Source: an uncultured Christensenellaceae bacterium (GTDB lineage Bacteria > Bacillota > Clostridia > Christensenellales > CAG-314). From it: DNA of 64,000 nt. Below the pieces are notes generated by a model. It had not been told where the DNA came from, ran no database searches, and saw only the letters and a list, made by a program, of their open reading frames with translations. The stretch's first letter is position 1. Each line of letters starts with the position of its first letter. The DNA lies in assembly GCA_910587795.1 (NCBI GenBank), contig CAJUNH010000001.1, positions 1-64,000 on the forward strand, written 5' to 3'. A program made the position numbers and the translations under genes. Below are positions 17,472 to 27,252 of the stretch, piece after piece.

Positions 17472-19691
17472 ATGAATTTACAAAAACTTAACGAAGCGCA
17501 GCTTGCCGCGGTGTGCGCGCCTCTTGCACCCGCGTTGGTGCTTGCGGGCGCAGGCAGCGGAAAAACGCGCGTGCTTACCAACAGAATACTTTACCTTGTT
17601 ACGGAATGCGGAGTAGATCCTTCGCAGATTTTGGCAATTACTTTTACCAACAAAGCCGCCAACGAAATGAAGCGCAGGCTGTACGAATTTAACTGTCATG
17701 CAGGCTTTATGCAGGTATCTACTATTCACTCCTTTTGCGCAAGGGTATTGCGTGCGGAGGCGGCGCTCGTTTCGCGCAGTTCGTCTTTTTCCATATACAC
17801 CGAGGAGGAAAAGAAGAGCGTCTTAAAAAAAATTGTCAAAGACGTAATACTCGACGCCGATTCGCAAATGGTGGACAGTTTTTGCGACAGTATATCCGAT
17901 ATCAAAAATAAAGCGCCGGAATTGCTGGAAACGGACTTATCGCAGTCTAACGACGAATTTTTAGCCGAGCAGTTGGATAAACTCGCAACGGCGTGCGACA
18001 CTGCGGACAAGGGGGCGCTGCTTAAAATCATAGACGAGTATTCGCAAAAAATGGCGCAGAACAACGCAATGGATTTTGACGATTTGCTGTATTACGCGCA
18101 CAAACTGTTCAGTAAATTTCCCGATATTTTGGAAAAGTACCGCGAGCGTTACCGTTATATTTTAATAGACGAATTTCAGGATACCAATAAGGTTCAGTAT
18201 CAAATTTTTAAAATGCTGGGAGAAAAGTACCGCAACATATTTGTTGTGGGCGACGACGATCAGTCCATATACAGTTGGCGCGGGGCGGAGGCGTATAATT
18301 TAAAAAAGTTTCAAACGGATTTTCCCGATTGCAACGTATATAAGTTAGAGCAAAATTACCGTTCCACAAAGCGGATTTTGGAAATTGCTAACGCGGTTAT
18401 TTCCAAAAACGTCAACCGATTTGACAAGGTGTTGTGGACGGAAAACGAGGACGGCGTAAAAGCACAGCTGTACAATGCCTTTAACGAGCGCGACGAGGCT
18501 TATTTTGTAGCGGAGCAAATTAAAAATCTGCGGTTTATCAACCCGAAATTACGCCTGCGCGATTTTGCCGTCTTAATGCGCGTCAATGCTCTTTCGCGCA
18601 GTTTCGAACAGCAGTTTCAGCAGGACAGAATTCCCTGCAAAATATTCGGCGGTTTTAAGTTTTTTGAACGTAAGGAAATAAAGGATGTTTTGGCTTATAT
18701 GCGTCTTGCGCATAACAAATACGACGAGGAAGCGTTTATACGGGCTTTAAACGTGCCTGTACGCCGCGGAATAGGCGATTCGACCGTTGCCAAACTGCGC
18801 GCGTTATCGGCAGAATACGCTATCCCTATGCTGGACGTTATCAGCGACGAGCGCAATATGGAAAGTCTGTCAAAGTCTGCCGCAGCTAAGCTTAATTTGT
18901 TTTATGAAGTTATGGCGGATTTGCAGAAATCCGCGCAGTTGGAAAATATTGCTTTGTTCGTACATAATTTACTTATTAAGCTGGATTTTAGGAAAGCATA
19001 CATCGACGCCGACGACGAGGATCGCGCATTGAATATAGACGAATTTGAAGCCTCGGTTATGGAATTTCAGCAAGCAAATCCTCACGCAACTTTGCAGGAT
19101 TATTTGGAAAGCGTAAGTTTAGATAACGACGTTGATAACGATGATACAAACGCCGATTACGTTACCGTTGCAACGATACACGCCGTAAAGGGACTGGAAT
19201 TTAAAGTTGTGTTCGTTGTGGGGTTGGAAGAAGGAATATTCCCCGGAAGCAGGGCGACGTATTCGTTTGACGGTATGCAGGAAGAGCGCAGGCTTATGTA
19301 CGTTGCCGTCACCCGTGCGGAAAAGAGGCTGTATTTAACAAAGGCAAATTCCCGTTTTTTATGGGGACAGATAAAAAAGTCGTTCCCAAGCAAATACTAC
19401 AACGAGATAAATCAATTTTTAACTCCGCCTCGCGCGCCTGCCACCGAGCGGCAGTTGAACGACGACGGATTTTTGGATAAACTCAATAATACGGAGCCTA
19501 GACAGTCAGCGCAAAATCAAGGCAAAAGCAGCGGAGAAATTAAAATTTATAAAGCGGGGCAAAAAGTAAAACACTCTACATTTGGAGTGGGTATGATACT
19601 TATGGTCAAGGGAGACGTTGCCGATATCGTATTTGAAAATATCGGTAAAAAATCTCTTAATCTTAAATTTGCTCCGTTGGAAATAATTTAA
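17472..19691 (+). CDS. pcrA: ATP-dependent DNA helicase PcrA (UvrD/Rep family)
   Basis: A 739-residue superfamily 1A helicase of typical PcrA length. The helicase motifs appear in order: GAGSGKTRVLT (I, about 29), FTNKAANEMK (Ia), DEFQDTN (II), GDDDQSIYSWRGA (III), EQNYRST (IV), TIHAVKGLEF (V) and VAVTRAEKRLYL (VI). A C-terminal RNA-polymerase-interaction Tudor-like domain follows (GQKVKHSTFGVGMI, near 695). PcrA unwinds 3'-5' and serves repair and transcription-replication conflict resolution. The ATG at 17472 is preferred to the TTG at 17439 because helicase homology begins immediately after it, although its ribosome site is weak. ligA follows, as in many Firmicutes. Confidence 0.96.
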   Translation: MNLQKLNEAQLAAVCAPLAPALVLAGAGSGKTRVLTNRILYLVTECGVDPSQILAITFTNKAANEMKRRLYEFNCHAGFMQVSTIHSFCARVLRAEAALVSRSSSFSIYTEEEKKSVLKKIVKDVILDADSQMVDSFCDSISDIKNKAPELLETDLSQSNDEFLAEQLDKLATACDTADKGALLKIIDEYSQKMAQNNAMDFDDLLYYAHKLFSKFPDILEKYRERYRYILIDEFQDTNKVQYQIFKMLGEKYRNIFVVGDDDQSIYSWRGAEAYNLKKFQTDFPDCNVYKLEQNYRSTKRILEIANAVISKNVNRFDKVLWTENEDGVKAQLYNAFNERDEAYFVAEQIKNLRFINPKLRLRDFAVLMRVNALSRSFEQQFQQDRIPCKIFGGFKFFERKEIKDVLAYMRLAHNKYDEEAFIRALNVPVRRGIGDSTVAKLRALSAEYAIPMLDVISDERNMESLSKSAAAKLNLFYEVMADLQKSAQLENIALFVHNLLIKLDFRKAYIDADDEDRALNIDEFEASVMEFQQANPHATLQDYLESVSLDNDVDNDDTNADYVTVATIHAVKGLEFKVVFVVGLEEGIFPGSRATYSFDGMQEERRLMYVAVTRAEKRLYLTKANSRFLWGQIKKSFPSKYYNEINQFLTPPRAPATERQLNDDGFLDKLNNTEPRQSAQNQGKSSGEIKIYKAGQKVKHSTFGVGMILMVKGDVADIVFENIGKKSLNLKFAPLEII

Positions 19692-19843
19692 CGTTTTGTA
19701 AAAAAACGTTTTGCAAATTAACGGTGTGTTTTTTCGTATTTTAATGACCGTATAATACGGCGGAAATATTTTAAGATAAAAGACAGAAACGCCGTTTTGT
19801 AAACGGAAAAATAAGCTTTTATTTATCAAAGGAGTTTTGCATT

Positions 19844-21784
19844 ATGACAATGCAAGAAATGGTAGATCAACTTAATAAATGGGCATACGAGTATTATGTA
19901 CTGGATAATCCGTCGGTTGCCGATACGGAGTACGACGCATTGTACGATCAACTGGTATTAACGGAAAAGCAGACGGGCGTTGTGCTTGCAGACAGTCCTA
20001 CACGGCGCGTCGGCGGCGAGCCGTTAAAAGGATTTGTTCAGCACCGTCATTTAAAGCGGCTGTACAGTTTGGACAAAGTGCAAAGTTTCGGCGAACTGCG
20101 CGAATGGATAGATAAAGTAAATAAGGTTTTGGGCGAGGTTGACTTTACCGTCGAGCTTAAATACGACGGTTTAACAATCAACGTCACATATAGTAAAGGC
20201 AAATTCGAAGGCGCGTCTACTCGCGGTAACGGCACGGTGGGCGAGGACGTTACCGAACAGGTAAAAACTATACGTACCGTTCCGCTGTCAATTCCCTTTG
20301 ACGGAGTTGCGGAACTGCAAGGCGAAGGTATAATGCGTCTGTCCGTTTTGGATAAGTACAACGTTGCAAATCCGGACGAAAAACTTAAAAACGCACGTAA
20401 CGCCGCCGCGGGCGCAATACGCAATCTTAATCCTAAGGTTACGGCAAGCCGAAATCTTGACGTGGTGTTTTACAGTAACGGTTACGAAGAGGGACTTCCT
20501 GCCAAAACGCAGACGCAGCTTGTGGATTTTTTAAAGTCATGCGGAATGCTTACAAATTATGTATTTAAAAAAGCGCGCACTTTTGAGGAAATAAAACAAA
20601 TTATCGAATCAATCGGTCAAAACCGCGATAAGTACGATTTTTTAATCGACGGCGTTGTTATTAAAGTGGACGACTTTGCTCTGCGGGAGGATATGGGATA
20701 TACCGACAAATTTCCCAAATGGGCGGTGGCATACAAATTTGACGCGGAACAGGTTACTACAACGCTCAACGGCGTGGACTGGCAGGTAGGGCGCACGGGC
20801 AAGCTTACGCCCGTAGGTATGCTCCAACCGGTAGAGCTGTGCGGAGCCACTATACAGCGCGCAACGTTAAACAACTACGGCGATATTTTGCGCAAACGCG
20901 TAAAAGTGGGAGGACTTGTCTTTATCCGCCGCAGTAACGACGTCATTCCGGAGATTATGTCCGCTGCCGACGATAACGGCACGGAAGTTGTCAAGCCGCA
21001 GGTATGTCCTGCGTGCGGATGCAAGCTCGAAGAAGTCGGCGCGCATATCTACTGTCCCGACGCGCAGCATTGCCGTCCGCAAATCGTGGCGAGAATTGCG
21101 CATTACTGTTCTAAAAACGCCTGCGATATCGACGGCATAAGCGAAAAAACGGTTCAGCTTTTGGTAGATAAATTAGGCGTTACGTCCGTTGCGGATTTGT
21201 ACGGTTTGACGGAAGAACAACTGCTTGGTTTAGACGGAATAAAGGATAAAAAAGCCAACAACATTATAAAAGCCGTTAACGACAGCAAGTCGGTGGCGTT
21301 GCCTCAGTTTATTTTTGCTTTGGGTTTGGACAACGTTGGAACAGTCACGGCTAAGGACCTTGCCGTCCGTTTTGAAAGCGTAGACGGGCTAAGCCGTGCA
21401 ACGCAGGAACAGCTTGTTGCAATCGACGGTGTGGGCGACGTTGTGGCGGAAGGTATTTTGCAGTATTTCCGCGAGGAGCAAAACGTTGCGATAATTACCC
21501 GCTTAAAGGAACTCGGCATAAATCCGCAATACAAAAATCAAACCGTTACGGGAGTTTTCAGCGGTAAAAAAGTGGTGCTGACCGGTAGTCTTGTCAATTA
21601 TACGCGCGGACAGGCAGGTAAGCTTATCGAGGAACAGGGCGGCGAGCTGTCCGCAACGGTAAGTAAGTCCGTTAACCTTGTAGTGGCGGGCGAAGCGGCC
21701 GGCAGTAAACTCGACAAAGCGCGCGCCCTCGGTATTGAAATTATCGACGAACAGCGGTTTACCGATTTGCTTAAACAGGCATAG
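19844..21784 (+). CDS. ligA: NAD+-dependent DNA ligase LigA
   Basis: A 646-residue ligase with the adenylation domain first (KYDGLTIN, the lysine being AMP-accepting, about residue 107) and the OB-fold region near 320-390. A four-cysteine zinc finger (CPACGC...C...C, about 388-412) is followed by helix-hairpin-helix repeats (LDGIKDKKANNIIKAV) and a C-terminal BRCT domain (FSGKKVVLTGSL to the end). It seals nicks in replication and repair. An AAAGGAG site lies 9 bases before ATG 19844. The gene is a little shorter than the usual 660-670 residues but all domains are present. Confidence 0.97.
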   Translation: MTMQEMVDQLNKWAYEYYVLDNPSVADTEYDALYDQLVLTEKQTGVVLADSPTRRVGGEPLKGFVQHRHLKRLYSLDKVQSFGELREWIDKVNKVLGEVDFTVELKYDGLTINVTYSKGKFEGASTRGNGTVGEDVTEQVKTIRTVPLSIPFDGVAELQGEGIMRLSVLDKYNVANPDEKLKNARNAAAGAIRNLNPKVTASRNLDVVFYSNGYEEGLPAKTQTQLVDFLKSCGMLTNYVFKKARTFEEIKQIIESIGQNRDKYDFLIDGVVIKVDDFALREDMGYTDKFPKWAVAYKFDAEQVTTTLNGVDWQVGRTGKLTPVGMLQPVELCGATIQRATLNNYGDILRKRVKVGGLVFIRRSNDVIPEIMSAADDNGTEVVKPQVCPACGCKLEEVGAHIYCPDAQHCRPQIVARIAHYCSKNACDIDGISEKTVQLLVDKLGVTSVADLYGLTEEQLLGLDGIKDKKANNIIKAVNDSKSVALPQFIFALGLDNVGTVTAKDLAVRFESVDGLSRATQEQLVAIDGVGDVVAEGILQYFREEQNVAIITRLKELGINPQYKNQTVTGVFSGKKVVLTGSLVNYTRGQAGKLIEEQGGELSATVSKSVNLVVAGEAAGSKLDKARALGIEIIDEQRFTDLLKQA

Positions 21785-21792
21785 AAATAAGC

Positions 21793-21827
21793 GAGACGGC
21801 AAAATATTTATGCTGTCTCATTTTTTT
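21793..21827 (+). terminator. Intrinsic terminator after ligA
   Basis: GAGACGGC at 21793-21800 pairs with GCTGTCTC at 21812-21819 (one G-U pair) and is followed by A and seven T. It lies 9 bp after the ligA stop and closes the pcrA-ligA transcript. The following 320 bp to yicC hold the promoter at 21970-21998, a GGCTGT/ACAGCC leader hairpin (22030-22058) and no gene. Confidence 0.85.
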
Positions 21828-21969
21828 ACAAAAAAAATATTCGGTTAGTTTTTTACGGCAATTATATTTTTTATCGCGGCGCAGTCAGCTGATTATGACA
21901 ATGATGTTGTCTTTTAACGTAAAAAATTATTTTTGCTATAAAATTAATTATATAATATTGCTAATTTGA

Positions 21970-21998
21970 TTGAAAAGCATTTTAGTTTGTGTTATCAT
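21970..21998 (+). promoter_or_regulatory. Sigma-A-type promoter for the yicC operon
   Basis: TTGAAA at 21970-21975 and TATCAT at 21993-21998 are 17 bp apart. Transcription would start near 22005 and give a leader of about 145 bases carrying a GGCTGT/ACAGCC hairpin at 22030-22058. No known riboswitch was recognised in the leader. Confidence 0.6.
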
Positions 21999-22148
21999 AT
22001 ATAGTTGAAAAGCAATCGTTAAAGCAGAGGGGCTGTTTGATCGTACTTTGAGTACAGCCGGATACGTTTTTGCAATGTTGAAAGGAGATGTGTACAGTCA
22101 AAACTTTTTGCGTTGTTTAAAATTTGTATCGCTTATTAGGAGCAAATA

Positions 22149-23027
22149 ATGAACAGTATGACAGGTTACGGCAAAGCCGTTGTTGAACGCGGCGGCAAGT
22201 CGTTAACAATCGAGTTAAAAAGCGTAAATCACCGTTTTTTGGATGTTTCCACAAAAATTCCCCGTGCGTTTATTGCGCACGAGGACGTCATCCGTTCGGG
22301 CTTGTCCAAGGCTTTAACCCGCGGGCATATCGACGTGTTTATAACCTATACCCGTTCGGGAGAAACGGACAAGCAGGTAACGGTAGATATGTCGCTGGCT
22401 AAGGGGTATGTCGAAGCGGCTCAGGCGCTTACGGCGGCGTTTCCGCAGCTGAATTGCGATTTTAACGTAAACGCGCTTATGCGCAGCGGAGACGTTCTGT
22501 CGCTAACTCAAACGGAGGACGACGCTGACCAAATTCGTCAAATGTTAATTGAAGCTGTCGACGAAGCGGCGGAGCAGCTTAATAAAATGCGCGCAATAGA
22601 GGGCGAGGCGCTGCGCAGAGATTTGCTTGCAAAAATCGATAATTTCGAGACGATGCTGCAACGCGTCAAAACCATTGCGCCGCAAGTTGTGGAACAGTAC
22701 AGAGCAAAGCTTACAGACCGCGTTACAGAGGCGTTAAGCGGCGTTGAGATAGACGGCGCAAAGCTGGCAAACGAGGTATGTTTCTTTGCGGATAAATCCT
22801 GCATTGACGAGGAAATCACCCGTTTGACAAGCCATATAGCGCGCGCAAGGGAATTGGTTAACGCAGACGAACCTGTAGGGCGTAAGCTAGACTTTTTAAT
22901 TCAGGAATTCAACCGCGAAACAAACACTATTTGCAGTAAGTCGTCGTTTTTGGATTTGACGGATACTGCGCTCGCTATGAAAAACGAAATAGAAAAAATA
23001 CGCGAACAAATACAAAATATTGAATAA
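22149..23027 (+). CDS. yicC: YicC family protein (probable endoribonuclease)
   Basis: A 292-residue protein beginning MNSMTGYGKA, the YicC/YloC family hallmark, with KSVNHRFLDVSTKIPRA next and the conserved C-terminal acidic/basic segment (EEITRLTSHIARARELV, KLDFLIQEFNRETNTICSKS). E. coli YicC has been reported to be an endoribonuclease. It starts the block that runs to rpe and spoVM. In B. subtilis the order is yloC-remA-gmk; here gmk follows after only 24 bp and no remA is present. Confidence 0.94.
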   Translation: MNSMTGYGKAVVERGGKSLTIELKSVNHRFLDVSTKIPRAFIAHEDVIRSGLSKALTRGHIDVFITYTRSGETDKQVTVDMSLAKGYVEAAQALTAAFPQLNCDFNVNALMRSGDVLSLTQTEDDADQIRQMLIEAVDEAAEQLNKMRAIEGEALRRDLLAKIDNFETMLQRVKTIAPQVVEQYRAKLTDRVTEALSGVEIDGAKLANEVCFFADKSCIDEEITRLTSHIARARELVNADEPVGRKLDFLIQEFNRETNTICSKSSFLDLTDTALAMKNEIEKIREQIQNIE

Positions 23028-23051
23028 CCAGAGAAAAACAGGAGAATATAT

Positions 23052-23624
23052 ATGGAACAAGCAAAGAGAGGTAAACTTATTATTATTTCCGGTCCGAGCG
23101 GTGCGGGTAAAGGAACTATCTGCGCCGAGCTTATGCGTCAAATGCCCGACCTTGTAATGTCGTGTTCGGCAACGACGCGTCAACCGCGCTCCAACGAGCG
23201 TAAGGATCGCAGTTACTTTTTTGTATCTACGGAAATATTTTTGGAAATGGTGCGTAAAAACGAATTGCTTGAATACGACCAGCACTTTGAAAACTACTAC
23301 GGTACTCCCCGTAAGTTTGTAGAGGATATGTTGGGCTACGGCAAAGACGTAATTTTGGAAATAGACGTTAAAGGCGCATTGCAGGTAAAGCAAAACTATC
23401 CCGACAGTATTTTGTTTTTTATCGAAGCTCCCAGCGAACAGGCTTTGTACGAGCGTTTGGTAAAGCGCGGCAGCGAAAGCGAGGAAAAAATACAAATCCG
23501 TATGGCGCGTAATAAATTGGAACTCGCGCAGCGCCATATGTACGATTATTGTATTATGAACGATAGCGTGGAACGCGCTACACGTGAAATTATAGATATT
23601 TTAAAAGAAAAGAGAGGACAATAA
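23052..23624 (+). CDS. gmk: Guanylate kinase
   Basis: A 190-residue guanylate kinase phosphorylating GMP to GDP. P-loop GPSGAGKGTI at about residue 15, then the GMP-binding CSATTRQPRSNERKDRSYFF. The C-terminal lid region includes QIRMARNKLELAQRHMYDY. An AGGAG site precedes ATG 23052. The next gene, rpoZ, starts two bases after the stop, as is normal in Firmicutes. Confidence 0.97.
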   Translation: MEQAKRGKLIIISGPSGAGKGTICAELMRQMPDLVMSCSATTRQPRSNERKDRSYFFVSTEIFLEMVRKNELLEYDQHFENYYGTPRKFVEDMLGYGKDVILEIDVKGALQVKQNYPDSILFFIEAPSEQALYERLVKRGSESEEKIQIRMARNKLELAQRHMYDYCIMNDSVERATREIIDILKEKRGQ

Positions 23625-23626
23625 TT

Positions 23627-23818
23627 ATGATTACAAAGCCACCCATTGACGAATTGACGGTAAAAGCCGGAGATAAATACACTCTTTGCTGTGTAGTTTC
23701 TAAGCGCGCTAAGGAGCTTAATAACGATTTGGATTTGCCTGTGGGAGCCAAACCGATTTCCGTTGCCGCCGAGGAATTTGACAAAGGTGTTTTAGAAATT
23801 AACAGACAAGTTAAATAA
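23627..23818 (+). CDS. rpoZ: RNA polymerase omega subunit
   Basis: A 63-residue protein in the gmk-rpoZ-coaBC position with the omega core: KPPIDELTVKAGDKYTLCCVVSKRAKEL, then a C-terminal KPISVAAEEFDKG. Omega helps assemble and stabilise RNA polymerase by binding the beta' subunit. The VSKRAKEL segment corresponds to the usual 'A-KRARQL' helix. It is separated from gmk by two bases, so translation is probably coupled. Confidence 0.93.
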   Translation: MITKPPIDELTVKAGDKYTLCCVVSKRAKELNNDLDLPVGAKPISVAAEEFDKGVLEINRQVK

Positions 23819-23841
23819 TTTGATTAAAACGGTTGGTAAAA

Positions 23842-25017
23842 ATGATTTTGCAAGGTAAAAACATCGTAATAGGAGTGACGGGAGGTATCGCCGTATACAA
23901 GGTCTGTCAGGTAGTGCGTTCTTTTAAAAAATTAGGGGCAAACGTGGACGTTATAATGACGGAAAATGCCGCTCGATTTGTCACGCCTTTAACGTTTGAA
24001 ACGTTATCGTGCCGTCCTGTGGTTACGGATATGTTCCACCGAAGCGTACATTACGAGGTGGAACATATATCTCTTGCAAACAAAGCGGATTTGCTTGTGG
24101 TGTGTCCCGCTACTGCCAACGCCGTAGGCAAATTTGCTTGCGGAATTGCCGACGATATGCTGTCTACAACGTTTATGGCAACTACCGCCCCTAAGGTTGT
24201 GTGTCCCGCTATGAATACGAATATGTATCACAGCGACGCTTTCCGCACAAATCTTAATACTCTTGCACAGCGCGGAGTACAGGTTGTAAACGCCGGTTGC
24301 GGCTTTTTGGCTTGCGGCGATAACGGCGACGGACGTATGGCGGAACCGCAGGAAATCGTGGATTTCTGCGTTAAAATATTATGCCCTAAACAGGACCTTG
24401 CGGGGAAAAAAGTGCTTGTAACCTGCGGCGCCACCGCAGAAAAGCTGGACGACGCCCGTTGCATTACAAATTTTTCCAGCGGTAAAATGGGCTCTGCAAT
24501 TATTACCGCCGCGCTTAACAGAGGCGCGGAAGTTACCGTTGTATTAGGTATTCATACCGCCGCAATAGATAAAAGAGCTGCGGTTATTGACGTGCAGACG
24601 ACGCAGCAAATGTACGACGAGGTAACAAGCCGAGTAAGCGACCACGACGTGTTTATTATGGCGGGAGCGCCATGCGATTACCGTCCCAAAACTATAAGCT
24701 ACAGCAAAATAAAGAGCGACAGTCTCAGCGTTGATTTTGTAAAAAATCCCGATATAGCTCAGGCTGTGGGTAAAGCTAAGAAAAATAAGTTTTTGTGTGT
24801 GTTTGCCGCAGAAACGGACAACGGAGTACAAAACGCCCGCGACAAACTTATAAAAAAACACGCCGATTTGGCAGTGCTTAACAACATTAAGCAAAACGAC
24901 GTATTCGGCAGCGATACAAACGTCGTCACCCTTGTTACCGCCGACGGATATACCGATTACCCTAAAATGAGCAAGGCGGACGTTGCAAACTTGATATTGG
25001 ACAAGGTTACGAAATGA
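23842..25017 (+). CDS. coaBC: Bifunctional phosphopantothenoylcysteine decarboxylase/synthetase CoaBC
   Basis: A 391-residue fusion enzyme for two steps of coenzyme A synthesis. The N-terminal CoaC flavoprotein domain has GVTGGIAVYK, the active-site region TANAVGKFACGIADDML and the MNTNMY motif. The CoaB domain begins about residue 185 with GKKVLVTCGATAEKLDD and NFSSGKMGSAI. It ligates cysteine to phosphopantothenate and then decarboxylates the product. ATG 23842 is preferred to the in-frame TTG at 23833 because the family starts at 'GKxIVIGVTGG'. The stop overlaps the priA start by four bases. Confidence 0.96.
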   Translation: MILQGKNIVIGVTGGIAVYKVCQVVRSFKKLGANVDVIMTENAARFVTPLTFETLSCRPVVTDMFHRSVHYEVEHISLANKADLLVVCPATANAVGKFACGIADDMLSTTFMATTAPKVVCPAMNTNMYHSDAFRTNLNTLAQRGVQVVNAGCGFLACGDNGDGRMAEPQEIVDFCVKILCPKQDLAGKKVLVTCGATAEKLDDARCITNFSSGKMGSAIITAALNRGAEVTVVLGIHTAAIDKRAAVIDVQTTQQMYDEVTSRVSDHDVFIMAGAPCDYRPKTISYSKIKSDSLSVDFVKNPDIAQAVGKAKKNKFLCVFAAETDNGVQNARDKLIKKHADLAVLNNIKQNDVFGSDTNVVTLVTADGYTDYPKMSKADVANLILDKVTK

Positions 25018-27209
25018 TATACTCCGTAATTGTAGATATTGCAGCAAGCGAGGTTGACAGAATCTTCGATTACAAGGGCGAAGGTTTGCAAGTGGGTATG
25101 CGCGTTTTGGTTAATTTTGCCAACCGCAAGACGGAAGGGTATATCGTCGAGGAAAAACTCACGACCGATTGTCCCGAGGAAAAACTTAAAACAATAATTG
25201 CTCCACTAGACGATTATCCCGTAATATCGCAGGATATGTTGGAGTTGGGCGCTTTTATGCGGCAAGCTTACCATTTACGTTGGGTTGACGTTTTACGTCT
25301 GTTTATTCCTGCCGAAATGCGCGCAGGCAGAGTTAAGACGCTAAGCAAGCGGCAAGCCGCTTTAACGGGCGATAATGTTGACGAAATATTAAACTCACTA
25401 AAATCCAATGCTGTAAAGCAGCGGGCTTTGGTGTCTTTTTTGTATAAAAACGGGGCTTCGATGTGTGCGGAGTTAAACGCGCAATTCGGTAATGCTGCGC
25501 TTAACTCTCTTGTAGATAAGGGATTTGTGCGTATAACGGAAATTGCAGTGCGCCGTACTCCGTATAAGGATTTAAACGGCGAAGGCAACAGCCGTCACGT
25601 ATTGCTGCCTGCCCAACAAAATGCGGTAGATACGGTATTAGCCAATTTACAGGGCAGATTTTTATTGCACGGCGTAACGGGCAGCGGCAAGACGGAAGTG
25701 TATTTGACTATTATCGAAAAAATTGTAAAAAGCGGCAGAAACTGTATTATGTTGGTGCCCGAAATAGCGCTTACGCCTAATATGCTTAAACAGCTGAGAG
25801 ACCGCTTCGGCGACAACGTTGCTTTGCTGCATAGCGGTTTGTCGGTGGGGGAACGTTACGACGAATGGCTGCGTCTAAAAAACGGAGAGGCGCAAATAGC
25901 GATAGGCGCCCGTTCGGCAATATTTGCTCCGCTATCGAATATAGGCGCAATTATTATAGACGAGGAACACGATTCCAGCTATATATCGGATTTTAATCCG
26001 CGTTATAACACTTTGGACGTTGCGGATTTCCGTGCCAAACAGCATAACGCGTTTGTTGTTATGGGCAGTGCAACGCCCAGTCTTTCGGGTTATTATGCCG
26101 CCAATCAAGGGCTGCTTACGCTTATAGAAATGCCTAAACGCGTAAACCGCCGTCCGCTGCCAGAGGTAGAGATAGTGGATATGGCAAAGGAAACGCGCAG
26201 CGGTAACAGAGGTATCTTTTCGCGGTTGCTTGCCGAGCGTTTAAAGCAGACTGTTGAAAGCGGCAATCAGGCTATGCTGTTTTTAAACAGACGGGGATAT
26301 TCGTCGTTTTTGATGTGTACCAAATGCGGCTACGTTGCAAAATGTGTAGACTGCGATATCAGCCTTACCGTTCACCGCGAGGACGGTATGCTTAAATGTC
26401 ATTACTGCGGTAAAAAATATTATATGTTGTCTAAGTGTCCCAACTGCGGCGAAAATAGTTTCCGTCAAGGAAAAATAGGCACTCAGCAAGTTGTAGATTT
26501 ATTAAACAATATGTTTCCCGACGTTAAAGTGTTGCGAATGGACGCGGATACCACGCAGACTAAGGAAAGTCACGGTAAAATTCTCGAAGCATTTTCGCGG
26601 GGGGACGCGCAGATACTTGTAGGCACTCAAATGATTGCTAAGGGGCACGACTTTCCCAAAGTCACGCTTGTAGGAGTGTTAGACGGTGACCAAAGCTTGC
26701 ACCGCGAGGATTATTTGGCAACCGAAAGGACGTTTCAGCTTATTACTCAGGTGGCTGGCCGCAGCGGTAGAGACGAAGCGACGGGTAAAGTCGTACTGCA
26801 AACGTACACTCCCACGCATTACTGTTTGCAACTTGCGGCAAAACAGGATTATAACGGATTTTACAAAAAGGAAATCTCCTTGCGCGAAGCGGGTTGTTTT
26901 CCTCCGTTTTGCGAAATTGTGCGTATACTCTACCAAGGCGAGCGCGAGCAGGAGTGCATTGACGATCTAACGTCGCAATATGCCGAACTTACAAATTTAA
27001 AAGCCAGGTATCCTGCCGACTTTATGTATATGGACAAAATGCGGTGTCCTTTAAAACGTGCGGAGAAAAAATACCGTTTTCAAATTTTGTTAAAGTTATC
27101 CAAAAACAATCTGGATTCGCTTTTATCGCAGATATACGCCGTTTGCGATAACAAAAAGAAAAATTCCGTGCAAGTGTTTGTGGAACGCAATCCGCAAAAT
27201 TTATCCTAA
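25014..27209 (+). CDS. priA: Primosomal protein N' (replication restart helicase PriA)
   Basis: A 731-residue 3'-5' helicase. The N-terminal 3' DNA-binding domain is followed by Walker A LHGVTGSGKTEVYL (about residue 218), DEEHDSSY (DExH box) and a zinc-binding insert of CxxC pairs (CTKCGYVAKCVDC and CHYCGKKYYMLSKCPNC, about 438-480). Helicase motifs TQMIAKGHDFPKVTLVGVLDGD and QVAGRSGR come next. It reloads the replisome at stalled forks. The ATGA overlap with coaBC indicates coupled translation. Confidence 0.97.
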   Translation: MIYSVIVDIAASEVDRIFDYKGEGLQVGMRVLVNFANRKTEGYIVEEKLTTDCPEEKLKTIIAPLDDYPVISQDMLELGAFMRQAYHLRWVDVLRLFIPAEMRAGRVKTLSKRQAALTGDNVDEILNSLKSNAVKQRALVSFLYKNGASMCAELNAQFGNAALNSLVDKGFVRITEIAVRRTPYKDLNGEGNSRHVLLPAQQNAVDTVLANLQGRFLLHGVTGSGKTEVYLTIIEKIVKSGRNCIMLVPEIALTPNMLKQLRDRFGDNVALLHSGLSVGERYDEWLRLKNGEAQIAIGARSAIFAPLSNIGAIIIDEEHDSSYISDFNPRYNTLDVADFRAKQHNAFVVMGSATPSLSGYYAANQGLLTLIEMPKRVNRRPLPEVEIVDMAKETRSGNRGIFSRLLAERLKQTVESGNQAMLFLNRRGYSSFLMCTKCGYVAKCVDCDISLTVHREDGMLKCHYCGKKYYMLSKCPNCGENSFRQGKIGTQQVVDLLNNMFPDVKVLRMDADTTQTKESHGKILEAFSRGDAQILVGTQMIAKGHDFPKVTLVGVLDGDQSLHREDYLATERTFQLITQVAGRSGRDEATGKVVLQTYTPTHYCLQLAAKQDYNGFYKKEISLREAGCFPPFCEIVRILYQGEREQECIDDLTSQYAELTNLKARYPADFMYMDKMRCPLKRAEKKYRFQILLKLSKNNLDSLLSQIYAVCDNKKKNSVQVFVERNPQNLS

Positions 27210-27252
27210 AAATACAAAAAAACAAATTGAGTACATAAGCAAAGAGGTTATT

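Noticed and set aside
22896..23537. 213-codon antisense frame over yicC and gmk
   Set aside because: Shadow of two certain genes; no family resemblance.
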